Positions 1 through 7,794 of a stretch of DNA of 33,910 bases are shown here, one piece after another. This DNA is from Lachnospiraceae bacterium (GTDB lineage Bacteria > Bacillota > Clostridia > Lachnospirales > Lachnospiraceae), in NCBI GenBank assembly GCA_017555455.1, contig JAFZGJ010000149.1:1-33910 (forward strand), given 5' to 3'. Within the stretch, counting starts at the first letter, position 1. Each line of letters opens with the position of its first letter. The notes under the pieces were generated by a model. It made no database searches, was not told the DNA's origin, and saw nothing but the letters and a program-made list of their open reading frames with translations. A program made the translations under genes and the position numbers.

Positions 1-2
1 GT

Positions 3-815
3 GCCTATTTTGATTATGCAGGATGCGATAAATGGAAGCGTCAGTGTTATAACTGTCCTATTTACCGAAGTGATTATCCTTATTCACTTTTCAAGGATAA
101 CAGTCGACAAAATTATAAAAACAAAAAAGAAGCTTTTACCGATGTGCCAAACATGATTATCACCACGCCCAGCCACTGGTTAGCTTCTCTGGTTCAGGAT
201 TCGTATTTAAAAGAATATCCTGTTAAAGTTATTCACAATGGGATCGATTTGAATCTGTTCAAACCAATTAATACACCAGTCTTGGATGAAAAATTCAAAG
301 ACAAGAAAATACTCCTGGGTGTAGCAAATATATGGGATCGTCGAAAAGGATTAGATTATTTTCTAAAATTAACTAATATGCTAGAAGATGACTTTCATAT
401 TGTCCTAATAGGAGTATCTAAGAAACAACAAGAAATGATACAAAAGAAATATCCTAATAAAATCACCGCTATTACCAGAACTTCTAATCAAGCAGAATTA
501 GTCACCTGGTATAACTATGCCTATGCATTTATCAATCCAACACTGGAAGATAACTTCCCTACTACCAATTTGGAAGCTTTGGCTTGTGGCACTCCTGTAA
601 TCACCTTCAATACTGGCGGCAGTCCGGAAAGTATTACGGATGAATGTGGTATTGTGGTTGAAAAAGGGAATGTGGAAGAATTAAAGAATGCCATTCTTTC
701 TTTGGAAAGAAATACAAATATTACAAGAGAAAATTGCCGAAAACAGGCGATGAAATTTAATAAAGATGTGTTGTTTAGGGAGTATATAGAATTATATAAT
801 AGTATGAATAAATAG
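3..815 (+). CDS. GT4-family glycosyltransferase, 5' end outside the window
   Basis: Transfers a sugar from a nucleotide sugar during surface-polysaccharide assembly, at the cytoplasmic face of the membrane. The frame is open from base 3, so the gene begins before the window; the GTG at 144 is internal. About 270 residues are visible. They start with the AYFDYAGCDKWK and CYNCP motif typical of the colanic-acid-type GT4 subgroup. A Rossmann nucleotide-binding half follows, with HNGIDLNLFKP, then the donor-binding signature EDNFPTTNLEALACGTPV and a GGSPESI loop. The stop codon at 813-815 merges into a hairpin. It converges on thyX, so it belongs to a different transcription unit that enters from the left. 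Family is secure; donor and acceptor cannot be told. Confidence 0.9.
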   Translation, partial: AYFDYAGCDKWKRQCYNCPIYRSDYPYSLFKDNSRQNYKNKKEAFTDVPNMIITTPSHWLASLVQDSYLKEYPVKVIHNGIDLNLFKPINTPVLDEKFKDKKILLGVANIWDRRKGLDYFLKLTNMLEDDFHIVLIGVSKKQQEMIQKKYPNKITAITRTSNQAELVTWYNYAYAFINPTLEDNFPTTNLEALACGTPVITFNTGGSPESITDECGIVVEKGNVEELKNAILSLERNTNITRENCRKQAMKFNKDVLFREYIELYNSMNK

Positions 816-840
816 GCAGTCACCCACTTAAATGACTGCC
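815..840. terminator. Shared bidirectional terminator hairpin
   Basis: A perfect 8-bp inverted repeat, GGCAGTCA at 815-822 and TGACTGCC at 833-840, encloses a 10-base loop. It lies between two convergent genes. The first G is the last base of the plus-strand stop codon. On the minus strand the stem is followed by a T-rich stretch (TATTTATTC), which suits termination of the thyX operon. On the plus strand the downstream tract is weaker. Confidence 0.7.
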
Positions 841-885
841 TCAAAATCTTATGTCCCCATAGATTCATACAATTATCTTTTAACG

Positions 886-1509
886 TTAATATTCAATATC
901 ATCGAAAATAACCGGAACTACTTTTTTAAACGCTTCTAATAACGGGCAAGCAATCTCTCGCATCTGGGGATGTGCCCGTTTAGCTGTACGAAGTTTAAAA
1001 AAATGTCTCCATTCACGTAAATTCATCGTAACTACAATTTCTGTTTTAAGACTATTCGGCAAAACACTTCTAGCTTGCTGTGCTTCTGCCCCCATTTCAA
1101 TCAATTTATTATACGTATCCTCTATATTTTGCATAGTATCTAACCACAGTTTATATTCTTTACAATCCTCTTCCCAATATAGTGGCTTAACAAATGTCAA
1201 TTCTTTTCCAAACTTTTCTTTTGAATAATTACAATATCTGGTACTCTCTTGGCTATAGCTTGCAATTCTATGCCGCACCACCTCATGAGTTACTCCTCGA
1301 TCACAAACGATTCTCACAGAAATTTTTTCATGCTCAATCACTGATTCATGACCACTTCTTAAAATATTTCCCACAAATTTTACTGCTGAATCCTCTGTTA
1401 TTTTGTCCTCAGACTTATAACACACACGCCCGATTCTCTCAATTCTTTTCAGCATTTCCTCTCCCTTGATTTCATCCAAGATTTCAAACCACGGCTCAAT
1501 CACTCTCAT
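886..1509 (-). CDS. thyX: Flavin-dependent thymidylate synthase ThyX
   Basis: Makes dTMP from dUMP using methylene-tetrahydrofolate, FAD and NADPH, in the cytoplasm. The 207-residue product carries the ThyX signature RHR-x7-S as RHRIASYSQESTRY (residues 79-92, Ser89) and the C-terminal RTAKRAHPQMREIA block. The length is normal for the family. I place the start at 1509 because AAGGAGGA lies just before this ATG; the frame is open further upstream, but that part would overlap the preceding gene. Only one base separates the start from the stop of the phosphoesterase gene, so it is the last gene of the four-gene operon and probably translationally coupled to it. Whether it is a working part of that operon or simply the cell's thymidylate synthase placed there is open. 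Confidence 0.95.
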   Translation of the reverse strand: MRVIEPWFEILDEIKGEEMLKRIERIGRVCYKSEDKITEDSAVKFVGNILRSGHESVIEHEKISVRIVCDRGVTHEVVRHRIASYSQESTRYCNYSKEKFGKELTFVKPLYWEEDCKEYKLWLDTMQNIEDTYNKLIEMGAEAQQARSVLPNSLKTEIVVTMNLREWRHFFKLRTAKRAHPQMREIACPLLEAFKKVVPVIFDDIEY

Positions 1510-1510
1510 T

Positions 1511-3265
1511 TTAATCCTCCTTATATTCAATAACATTTGCAAGCTTTCTCGTATAAATCTGACAATTTTCACATCCACCCGGACAATCTGTAACTTTCAG
1601 CTTTGCCAGAGGATACAACGTAAATTTTGCCTGTCCACTTACTTCTGCGATTATTCCATCAGGCGTGGAATCAAAAATAGACACTACACTAATATTTTGA
1701 AATTTTTTTGTTTTCTTATAGACTTCATTTGCTAAAGCTTTTACCGTATTACCAGAATGTACAACATCTGTAAGTACTGCAATAGAACTAATTTCCGTAC
1801 TTTCATCAAATAATACTGTTTCATAACGAACATATTCATTTTTGTTCTCAGGTATGTATGTACATTTCTTCTTAGGAAATAAAAATCGTATATATGACAA
1901 TAGGATCGTTCCTTTAATTCCTAATCCAATAATACAATCTACATCTTTGAGCTTTTTTTCCTTCTCAAACAGCTCATTGAATCCTTTCGCAATATAAAAC
2001 ATCATTTCTCTGTGTTGAAAAAAATACGATGTATCAATCCAGTTTAATCTGGCAGAATTTTTCCAGTGATAGTGTCCTGTCCTATACAATCCCTGTTCTC
2101 TTACTATTCCTAAAATTTTCTCTTCATAATCCTCAGGTTCTTTGTTATTGTCAGGTACGTCCATTACCTCTATATCAAATACATTACAATCCCCTTCTGT
2201 TTCCTCTTCAAAATCCTTAACATTCCACAAACACCAACGTCTATTTCCTTCATCTATAATGTATTTATACTGCTCTTCTCGAACCAATCCCTCATCACTT
2301 ATTGTCCATATATTATAAGAATTATGATTTCCATTGAGCGATCCGTAACATTTTAGTTCTTCTAGCTTATCTAATAAATCTTTGTCCTTTTCCTGTGTTA
2401 GACGTGTTTTAAGTTCCTTACTAAAATCAATTCCTATACTACCAACTGTACTGTAATTTATCTGATCATGCAGAGAATCAAAAGATCGAACCTGTCCACT
2501 CTGTGTTCCATGAACATGACCTGTCCAAACATAATGTATATCATATTCAAGCAATAATTTTCTTGCCTTTTGCCAATTTTCCGAATCACAAGTACCATAT
2601 AAACCAATTTCATTACTATTATTTTCTATAATAGTTTGCGAATTACTTTCATATACAATAGGGCGATGGTGCAATACAGCTATTTTTATATAATCTTGAT
2701 ATTTCTCTTTTGATTCCTCAAATATTTTTTTTAATCCATCTTTCATTTCTTTTAGATTAATAAATCCATAACCATCTGTTATCCCTATTCTATCAGTACT
2801 ATCTATCCCTAATAAGATTATATTAGGATTTTTTAAAATTTCATAAGATACTACTCCTCCTGAACGCGAAAAAACACTTAGATTCATATTTTCTAAGAAT
2901 TTCCAATAATATTTTAATTTAACATCATAATATTTCCATAACTCATCCGATTTTATATTTTTATCACCACTAATTCCCATTAATGCATTTCTATTTACAT
3001 CATGATTTCCAGGAACACATAATATATGTTTTATGTCCAATTCATCCCTAATTCGTTCAATAAATTCACCTACAATCTCATAGGCATTTTCATTGCCACC
3101 TTTATCAACTATATCCCCTCCTATAATTATAGTATCCAAATCTTCTATTTCCTTTAATGATTCAATCAAATCCTCTACATATTTTTCTTTTTGAAGAAGA
3201 GATTTATCTCCTGCCTTATTACTAATATGCATATCTGCCATATGCATAATCTTACGCAGTGCCAT
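1511..3265 (-). CDS. Metallophosphoesterase fused to an orotate-PRTase-like domain with a CPxxCxxC tail
   Basis: 584 residues. The N-terminal ~300 are a calcineurin-like metallophosphoesterase with all metal-site motifs: DMH (11-13), GGDIVDKG (49-56), GNHD (86-89), LHHRP (198-202) and WTGHVHG (247-253). Residues ~385-560 look like a type I phosphoribosyltransferase of the orotate-PRTase kind. TGHYHWKNSARLNWID (396-411) resembles the OPRT substrate segment, IIGLGIKGTIL (445-455) the pyrophosphate loop, and VLTDVVHSGNTVKAL (497-511) the PRPP-binding loop. It ends in CPGGCENC (561-568). The start ATG has AGGTGG upstream, 20 bases after the previous stop. The phosphoesterase call is firm; the PRTase call is by pattern only. 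Substrate unknown: a nucleotide or phosphoribosylated compound is plausible. It is not a recognised housekeeping fusion. Confidence 0.8.
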   Translation of the reverse strand: MALRKIMHMADMHISNKAGDKSLLQKEKYVEDLIESLKEIEDLDTIIIGGDIVDKGGNENAYEIVGEFIERIRDELDIKHILCVPGNHDVNRNALMGISGDKNIKSDELWKYYDVKLKYYWKFLENMNLSVFSRSGGVVSYEILKNPNIILLGIDSTDRIGITDGYGFINLKEMKDGLKKIFEESKEKYQDYIKIAVLHHRPIVYESNSQTIIENNSNEIGLYGTCDSENWQKARKLLLEYDIHYVWTGHVHGTQSGQVRSFDSLHDQINYSTVGSIGIDFSKELKTRLTQEKDKDLLDKLEELKCYGSLNGNHNSYNIWTISDEGLVREEQYKYIIDEGNRRWCLWNVKDFEEETEGDCNVFDIEVMDVPDNNKEPEDYEEKILGIVREQGLYRTGHYHWKNSARLNWIDTSYFFQHREMMFYIAKGFNELFEKEKKLKDVDCIIGLGIKGTILLSYIRFLFPKKKCTYIPENKNEYVRYETVLFDESTEISSIAVLTDVVHSGNTVKALANEVYKKTKKFQNISVVSIFDSTPDGIIAEVSGQAKFTLYPLAKLKVTDCPGGCENCQIYTRKLANVIEYKED

Positions 3266-3285
3266 AATAATTTACCACCTCTCTT

Positions 3286-4260
3286 TTAACTGCATTCAGC
3301 ACATTTATCAGGACAAAGTTTAGAGCGTATTGAATAGCCGAGTTCATTTACGGCCTCTTCTGGTGTAAAATTAATTGAAAAAAACTTAATCTGATATGGA
3401 TTCAACACATTAGAAATATCCAATTTTAAAATACCGGCACTTCCCTTTACAGTTCCTCCCAAATATTCAACAATATTTTTTGCTCGCAAAAATTCATTCC
3501 CCTGACAAATCATATCTGCAATAATTATAAATTCCTCGGAGCGCGATTTTCCTTTGTAAAAATCTACTTTATTTAATTTATTATACGGTCCCAAATGATC
3601 AACATATACCAGATTATATCCCAATAATTGCGAAAGAATCCCCGCAATATAGCTACCATTCATGGTATGACAAAAGAATAAATTATTTTTTTCCGGCTCA
3701 TCATCCACCAAAGAAAAATAGTTATTTAAATCATACGCAATAACATAACACCAACGAAGCATTTCAATGTTATCATTAATTATTCTCTTCAAATCAATGT
3801 AAATTCCCAATTCCGTCCCCGTCTGCGTAGTATGTCCTTGTGAATCACAACACCTGTCAATAATATATTTTTTTCCATAATCATTGAATGCGCTACGATA
3901 ATTCAATGTGTCATTTTCTCCAATACCCATTTTTTTAATTTCTTCATAATGTTCAAAGTTTTTACAATGACTAATTTTTACATTTGGTAACTTTTGAAGC
4001 CATTTCAAAAATCTTTGTTTTGTATTTGGCGCCATATATTTTATATGTTCAAAATCTACACAAAACTCATAGTCAGCATATTTATCAAGATTCCTAGGTA
4101 AATTTATAAGATAATCTACGCAGCTTTTATTTAAAGTTTCTTGACTAAAGAGCCTTGACTGATCATCTATATGCTTTTTTAATTCCAACGCCATCCTTAT
4201 TTCCTCTAAATGCAGAGATATCATGTATTGTTTTTTACTTTCATCTATTATCTCAAACAT
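3286..4260 (-). CDS. STAS-like/orotate-PRTase-like protein with a CPxxCxxC tail
   Basis: 324 residues of unrecognised family. Residues ~62-115 (around EFCVDFEHIKYMAPNT) have the strand-loop-helix pattern of a STAS-like domain. From ~128 to 300 the pattern is that of an orotate-type phosphoribosyltransferase: GHTTQTGTELGIYIDLKRI (142-160), a probable pyrophosphate loop near HTMNGSYIAGIL (198-209), and a PRPP-type loop IIIADMICQGNEFLRA (245-260). The usual second acidic residue and the TG pair of that loop are altered (ADM, QGN), so activity is uncertain. The C-terminus is CPDKCAEC (316-323), matching the tail of the next gene's product. The start at 4260 has AGGAG and overlaps the preceding gene by 8 bases; a TTG at 4278 is less likely. 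Domain calls are inference by eye. Confidence 0.6.
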   Translation of the reverse strand: MFEIIDESKKQYMISLHLEEIRMALELKKHIDDQSRLFSQETLNKSCVDYLINLPRNLDKYADYEFCVDFEHIKYMAPNTKQRFLKWLQKLPNVKISHCKNFEHYEEIKKMGIGENDTLNYRSAFNDYGKKYIIDRCCDSQGHTTQTGTELGIYIDLKRIINDNIEMLRWCYVIAYDLNNYFSLVDDEPEKNNLFFCHTMNGSYIAGILSQLLGYNLVYVDHLGPYNKLNKVDFYKGKSRSEEFIIIADMICQGNEFLRAKNIVEYLGGTVKGSAGILKLDISNVLNPYQIKFFSINFTPEEAVNELGYSIRSKLCPDKCAECS

Positions 4261-5323
4261 ATTTTTTCTCCTGTACAAATTCTATTTCAATATGTATACC
4301 TGCCATTGCAATTGGATATGCCTTATATGGTGACTTATCACTATTTTTTCTTTTCCAAACACATTCTAAGCAACACAATATATCTCTATCTAAACATTTA
4401 GAACAATATGCTGAAGTAAAAGCAACCTCTCTATTCTTCTGATGTATTCTAAAATTAGCATTAGATTCTGCCAACAAATTTTTTAATTTATAAAGATTCA
4501 TCTCTCTTGATATCGTCTGTGAGTAATAAAGTGCTTCCATTATTGATAAAAAATTAATCTCTTTTACAACATCAATTCCCAAGTTTTCAGCATATCGATA
4601 AAAATACTCCCTCGCTTGTTCAGTATATGCTCCTCCCTTCTCTATCTTATCTCCCAATGATTTGTAGTACCCTTTTCCTATATCTACTATAGAAAAAATA
4701 TAGCCTTTTCTGTTCTTGCTAAATCTCATTCCCAATTGCATATAAGAATAACTAATAGAACCACTATATATTTTCGCATTAACTATAAGTTCCGTGCTTG
4801 CAGTTAAAGTTGTATTCCATAGCTCATCTCCATCAATCGGTGATGTTTTCTTTTTAAAAAAATCTTTACAACATAATTCTCCTCTGACTTTTTCAGCAAG
4901 ACTATCTCTTATATTTCTTTTTTCCTCTTCATTTTTCTCCTCAAAATAAGGAATTGGCAAATAAGTCCACATCTTATTTTCCTTATTATAATTATAATTT
5001 CCCAATCCCTCTAAGTAACCTTCATCATACTCAATAATATCATATTCAGATAGTACATCAAAAAAACCAACTATCTTCAAAAAAGCTAATAATCTTGGAT
5101 AATATGCTAATTCTACAAAAACGGAATTTTTACTTTTATATTGCAAAAGATTTAACATCCCTGCCAACAAAGGCAATACGTTCGAATTAATATTTTTAAT
5201 TTCAACAAATGAAACCGCTGCTTTATCCCCTTTTTTTATTGTTCTATATTGCTGTGTTAAATCAGGTAATATTTTATTAAAAAATGTATCCTTATTAATA
5301 TGCTCAGGTAGTCTATATATCAT
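4253..5323 (-). CDS. STAS-like domain fused to a GHKL ATPase with a cysteine-rich insert
   Basis: 356 residues, first gene of the four-gene operon. Residues ~30-95 resemble a STAS domain (SFVEIKNINSN, then a Leu-rich helix and VELAYYPRLLAFLKIVGFFDV split around 70-90). Residues ~165-350 resemble a GHKL/HATPase fold. The N-box is STELIVNAKIYS (E178, N182) and the G1 box is IVDIGKGYYKSL (D214, G216, G218). The G2 region reads SREMNLYKLKNLL (272-284), where glycines would be expected, so nucleotide binding may be altered. A C-x2-C-x6-CC-x2-C cluster (C307-C321) sits between the last two strands and could bind metal. The combination recalls an anti-sigma kinase and its STAS partner joined in one chain. 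A GGAAGGA site precedes the ATG. Function unknown; the ATPase call is moderately secure. Confidence 0.6.
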   Translation of the reverse strand: MIYRLPEHINKDTFFNKILPDLTQQYRTIKKGDKAAVSFVEIKNINSNVLPLLAGMLNLLQYKSKNSVFVELAYYPRLLAFLKIVGFFDVLSEYDIIEYDEGYLEGLGNYNYNKENKMWTYLPIPYFEEKNEEEKRNIRDSLAEKVRGELCCKDFFKKKTSPIDGDELWNTTLTASTELIVNAKIYSGSISYSYMQLGMRFSKNRKGYIFSIVDIGKGYYKSLGDKIEKGGAYTEQAREYFYRYAENLGIDVVKEINFLSIMEALYYSQTISREMNLYKLKNLLAESNANFRIHQKNREVAFTSAYCSKCLDRDILCCLECVWKRKNSDKSPYKAYPIAMAGIHIEIEFVQEKKYV

Positions 5324-5686
5324 CTTTTAGTCCTTCCCTTTTATCCCTAATGTAGAAAATTAATCTCGCTAACTCTTCTTACCTATTTATGTTAAACAAC
5401 CTTTTCTTATTATTTCATATTTAATTAATTACGCATATGTAATATATCCTCCAATAAATTTTTACACTTTTATTCATAATAATCAAAGGTCTATAGTTCT
5501 ATTTTTATTACTTTTAGTTCCTTTTTCTGAATACAAATACCAATGTTTTATGAACATCATAATACTCCCCCGTATTTCTTATTGGCACAATACTTTTACT
5601 CATTTATGTCGAAAATTATCATTTTTTACAAAGTTTTTGACTTCTGATTCAAAAACTTTTGACTTTTTTATTTTAAAGTATATTGA
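5324..5686. promoter_or_regulatory. AT-rich intergenic region upstream of the four-gene operon
   Basis: This gap lies between divergently oriented units: the minus-strand operon that starts at 5323 and the plus-strand ATPase relic. It must hold the operon promoter, but no -35/-10 pair stood out clearly. On the minus strand it contains a strong GGAGG (5448-5452), 11 bases before an ATG at 5436 that opens a three-codon frame (Met-Arg-Asn-stop, ending at 5425). Downstream of this are a further 100 bases before the first real gene. A perfect inverted repeat sits at 5631-5658. No other gene is supported here. Confidence 0.4.
5631..5658. repeat. Perfect 10-bp inverted repeat, possible terminator or operator
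   Basis: AAGTTTTTGA (5631-5640) and TCAAAAACTT (5649-5658) are exact reverse complements around an 8-base spacer. On the plus strand a T-rich tract follows (5659-5674), as in a rho-independent terminator, although the stem is AT-rich and weak. It lies just before the remaining part of the ATPase relic. It may have ended an earlier plus-strand transcript or served as a binding site. Confidence 0.4.
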
Positions 5687-6787
5687 GTCAAACTCGTTAC
5701 CGGCATTCGGAGATGTAGAAAATCATCCCTATTAGATTTATTCCACAAATACCTGACCGATAATAGTGTTACTGATACATATATTATCCATATGAATCTA
5801 GAATCCCTGCGTTACCGAAATCTTTCTAACCACCTTACTTTCTATGATTATGTCAGTGAACGCATCTCGAAAAATGGAAAATCCTATCTAATATTTGATG
5901 AACTTCAAGCTGTAGAACATTTTGAAAAAGCTATTGAGTCTTTCCGGCTTGACTTTAATGTTGATATCTATATCACAGGCTCCAACGCTTACCTACTTTC
6001 CACAGAATTCTCCACACTATTTTCTGACAGGTATGTAGAAATACGCATGTTTCCACTATCATTTAAGTAATTCTTAAGTTTCTATGAATTTAGTACTTCG
6101 GTCACAGTAGAAGAAAAATTCCAAAGATATCTACAATTCGTAGGCATGTCAATTTTGAAGGAATACCAATTTAATGAAGCAAGAATCAATCAGGTACTGG
6201 AAGGCATCTATTCCACAGTAGTCTTGCGAGACATTCTTCAGCGTAACTATCAAGCTGACCAAGGAATGCTTCAAAAATTAATAATGTTCCTTTACTCCAA
6301 CATCGGAAGCATTACTTCTCCCAACAGCATCGGAAATGTTTTGTCAAATGAAGGTTGTATACGCACTGTCAATGGCAGAAATATTGCCAGCAAAACAGTA
6401 GAAAAGTACATTTCCATGCTTTGCAACGCATTTATTTTCTATTCTGTCGGGAGATATGATGTAAAAGGAAAACAGCTTCTGAAAACTTTAGAAAAAAACT
6501 ACATCATCGATATGGATTTTCGCAATATACTGCTTGGCTATCGAGATGCAGACCATGGACATATTATAGAAAATATTGTGTTTTTAGAACTTATTCGACG
6601 TGATTACCGTGTTTACATCGGCAAAATTGGAAAAATAGAAATTGACTTTGTAGATGAAAAACCAAATGATAAACTATACATTCAAGTAACAGAAAGTATG
6701 CAGTCACCAGAAACTCGTGAACGAGAACTCAAACCCTTACGCATCATACCTGATAATTATGAAAAAAAATATATTGTCAATGGATAG
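5687..6787 (+). pseudogene. Decayed AAA ATPase of the DUF4143 type
   Basis: Related proteins are single-chain ATPases with an AAA core, a DUF4143 domain and a nuclease-like C-terminus. Read in one frame, the relic begins at VKLVTGIRRCRKSSLL. This is the Walker A segment, but the usual glycine before Lys-Ser is arginine. Walker B follows as YLIFDELQAV, then YITGSNAYLLS and MFPLSFK. A TAA at 6068-6070 interrupts a segment that normally reads SFKEF, after which the same frame continues through FYEF, EEKFQRYLQFVGM, VLEGIYSTVVLRDIL and the C-terminal IENIVFLELIRR, GKIEIDF and YIQVTES motifs. A TGA lies at 5684-5686 and no N-terminal start is recognisable. With the lost start, nonsense codon and damaged P-loop, I consider it non-functional. 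Confidence 0.8.
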
Positions 6788-6859
6788 AAACTATATCACT
6801 TCTTATGCTGGTATTAAGTCTCTATATCTCATTGATTGGCTACTATCCTAATCTAATAA

Positions 6860-6891
6860 TGGGATGGTATCCCCCAAATGATACCACCCCA
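6860..6891. terminator. Convergent terminator between the ATPase relic and rmlA
   Basis: A 12-bp stem with one mismatch (TGGGATGGTATC at 6860-6871 against GATACCACCCCA at 6880-6891) surrounds an 8-base loop. It is followed on the plus strand by the T-rich TCTATTGTTTTA. It lies 25 bases beyond the minus-strand rmlA stop, so it probably ends the rmlBA transcript as well. Confidence 0.7.
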
Positions 6892-6915
6892 TCTATTGTT
6901 TTAGAATCATATATC

Positions 6916-7785
6916 TTACAGCCCTTCTGCAACCTCTACCAAATACTGACCATATTCTGTCTTCATCAAAGGTTCTGCCAGTTTTAACAACTGTTCTTTA
7001 TTAATGAAACCTCTCTTATACGCGATTTCCTCGATACAGGATACGTATAATCCCTGTCTTTTCTGGAAAGCTTCTACGAAGTTAGCTGCTTCCAATAAGG
7101 AATCATGATTTCCGGTATCTAACCATGCGAATCCGCGTCCCATGGTTTCTACACGAAGTTTTCCCTTTTCAAGATAAGCATTATTTACTGCTGTGATTTC
7201 AATTTCACCACGAGCAGATGGTTTCACATTTTTTGCAATTTCTACAACGTCATTATCATAGAAGTAAAGCCCCGGCACTGCATAGTTGCTCTTTGGATTC
7301 TGTGGTTTTTCTTCAATGGAAATGGCTTTTCCGTTTTCATCAAATTCAACTACTCCGTATTCTCTCGGATCCTTTACATAGTAACCGAAAATAGTTGCTC
7401 CCTCTTTTCGGGAAGCTACTTCACGAAGTAACTTGGAGAAACTCTGACCATAGAAAATATTATCTCCTAATACCAATGCCACATTATCATCACCAATAAA
7501 CTCTTCTCCGATAATAAATGCTTCTGCCAATCCTCTTGGTTCCTCCTGAACAGCATAGCTCAATGAAAGACCTAACTGTTCTCCTGTTCCAAACAAATCT
7601 TCAAATACCGGTAAATCTCTTGGTGTGGAAATAATTAAAATTTCACGGATGCCTGCCAGCATTAAGGTAGACAATGGATAATAAATCATTGGTTTATCAT
7701 ACACAGGCATAATCTGTTTGGAAATTGCTTTGGTTAATGGATACAATCTTGTGCCGCTTCCTCCGGCTAAAATAATACCTTTCAT
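6916..7785 (-). CDS. rmlA: Glucose-1-phosphate thymidylyltransferase RmlA
   Basis: Makes dTDP-glucose from dTTP and glucose-1-phosphate, the first step of dTDP-deoxysugar synthesis, in the cytoplasm. The 289 residues match the usual length. The nucleotidyltransferase signature [16 protein letters not shown] lies at residues 3-18, with [17 protein letters not shown] following and SIEEKP mid-protein. The ATG is preceded by AAGGAGG, which overlaps the end of rmlB 9 bases upstream, so the two are co-transcribed. The DNA has clearly more G and C than the AT-rich genes on either side, suggesting older or core sequence. No rmlC or rmlD is visible in the window. Confidence 0.97.
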   Translation of the reverse strand: MKGIILAGGSGTRLYPLTKAISKQIMPVYDKPMIYYPLSTLMLAGIREILIISTPRDLPVFEDLFGTGEQLGLSLSYAVQEEPRGLAEAFIIGEEFIGDDNVALVLGDNIFYGQSFSKLLREVASRKEGATIFGYYVKDPREYGVVEFDENGKAISIEEKPQNPKSNYAVPGLYFYDNDVVEIAKNVKPSARGEIEITAVNNAYLEKGKLRVETMGRGFAWLDTGNHDSLLEAANFVEAFQKRQGLYVSCIEEIAYKRGFINKEQLLKLAEPLMKTEYGQYLVEVAEGL

Positions 7786-7794
7786 GGTGCCTCC

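Noticed and set aside
1510-1578. Longer thyX reading with a start at 1578
   Set aside because: The extra 23 codons overlap the end of the phosphoesterase gene, and a perfect ribosome site precedes the ATG at 1509, which also gives the normal ThyX N-terminus.
5324-5560. -35/-10 pair for the four-gene operon
   Set aside because: Several TATTAT-like and TTGATT-like hexamers exist, but none at 16-18 base spacing with a good partner, so no promoter is called.
5550-5735. Plus-strand open frame of 61 codons
   Set aside because: No ribosome site, AT-rich low-complexity translation, and it runs out of frame across the P-loop region of the ATPase relic.
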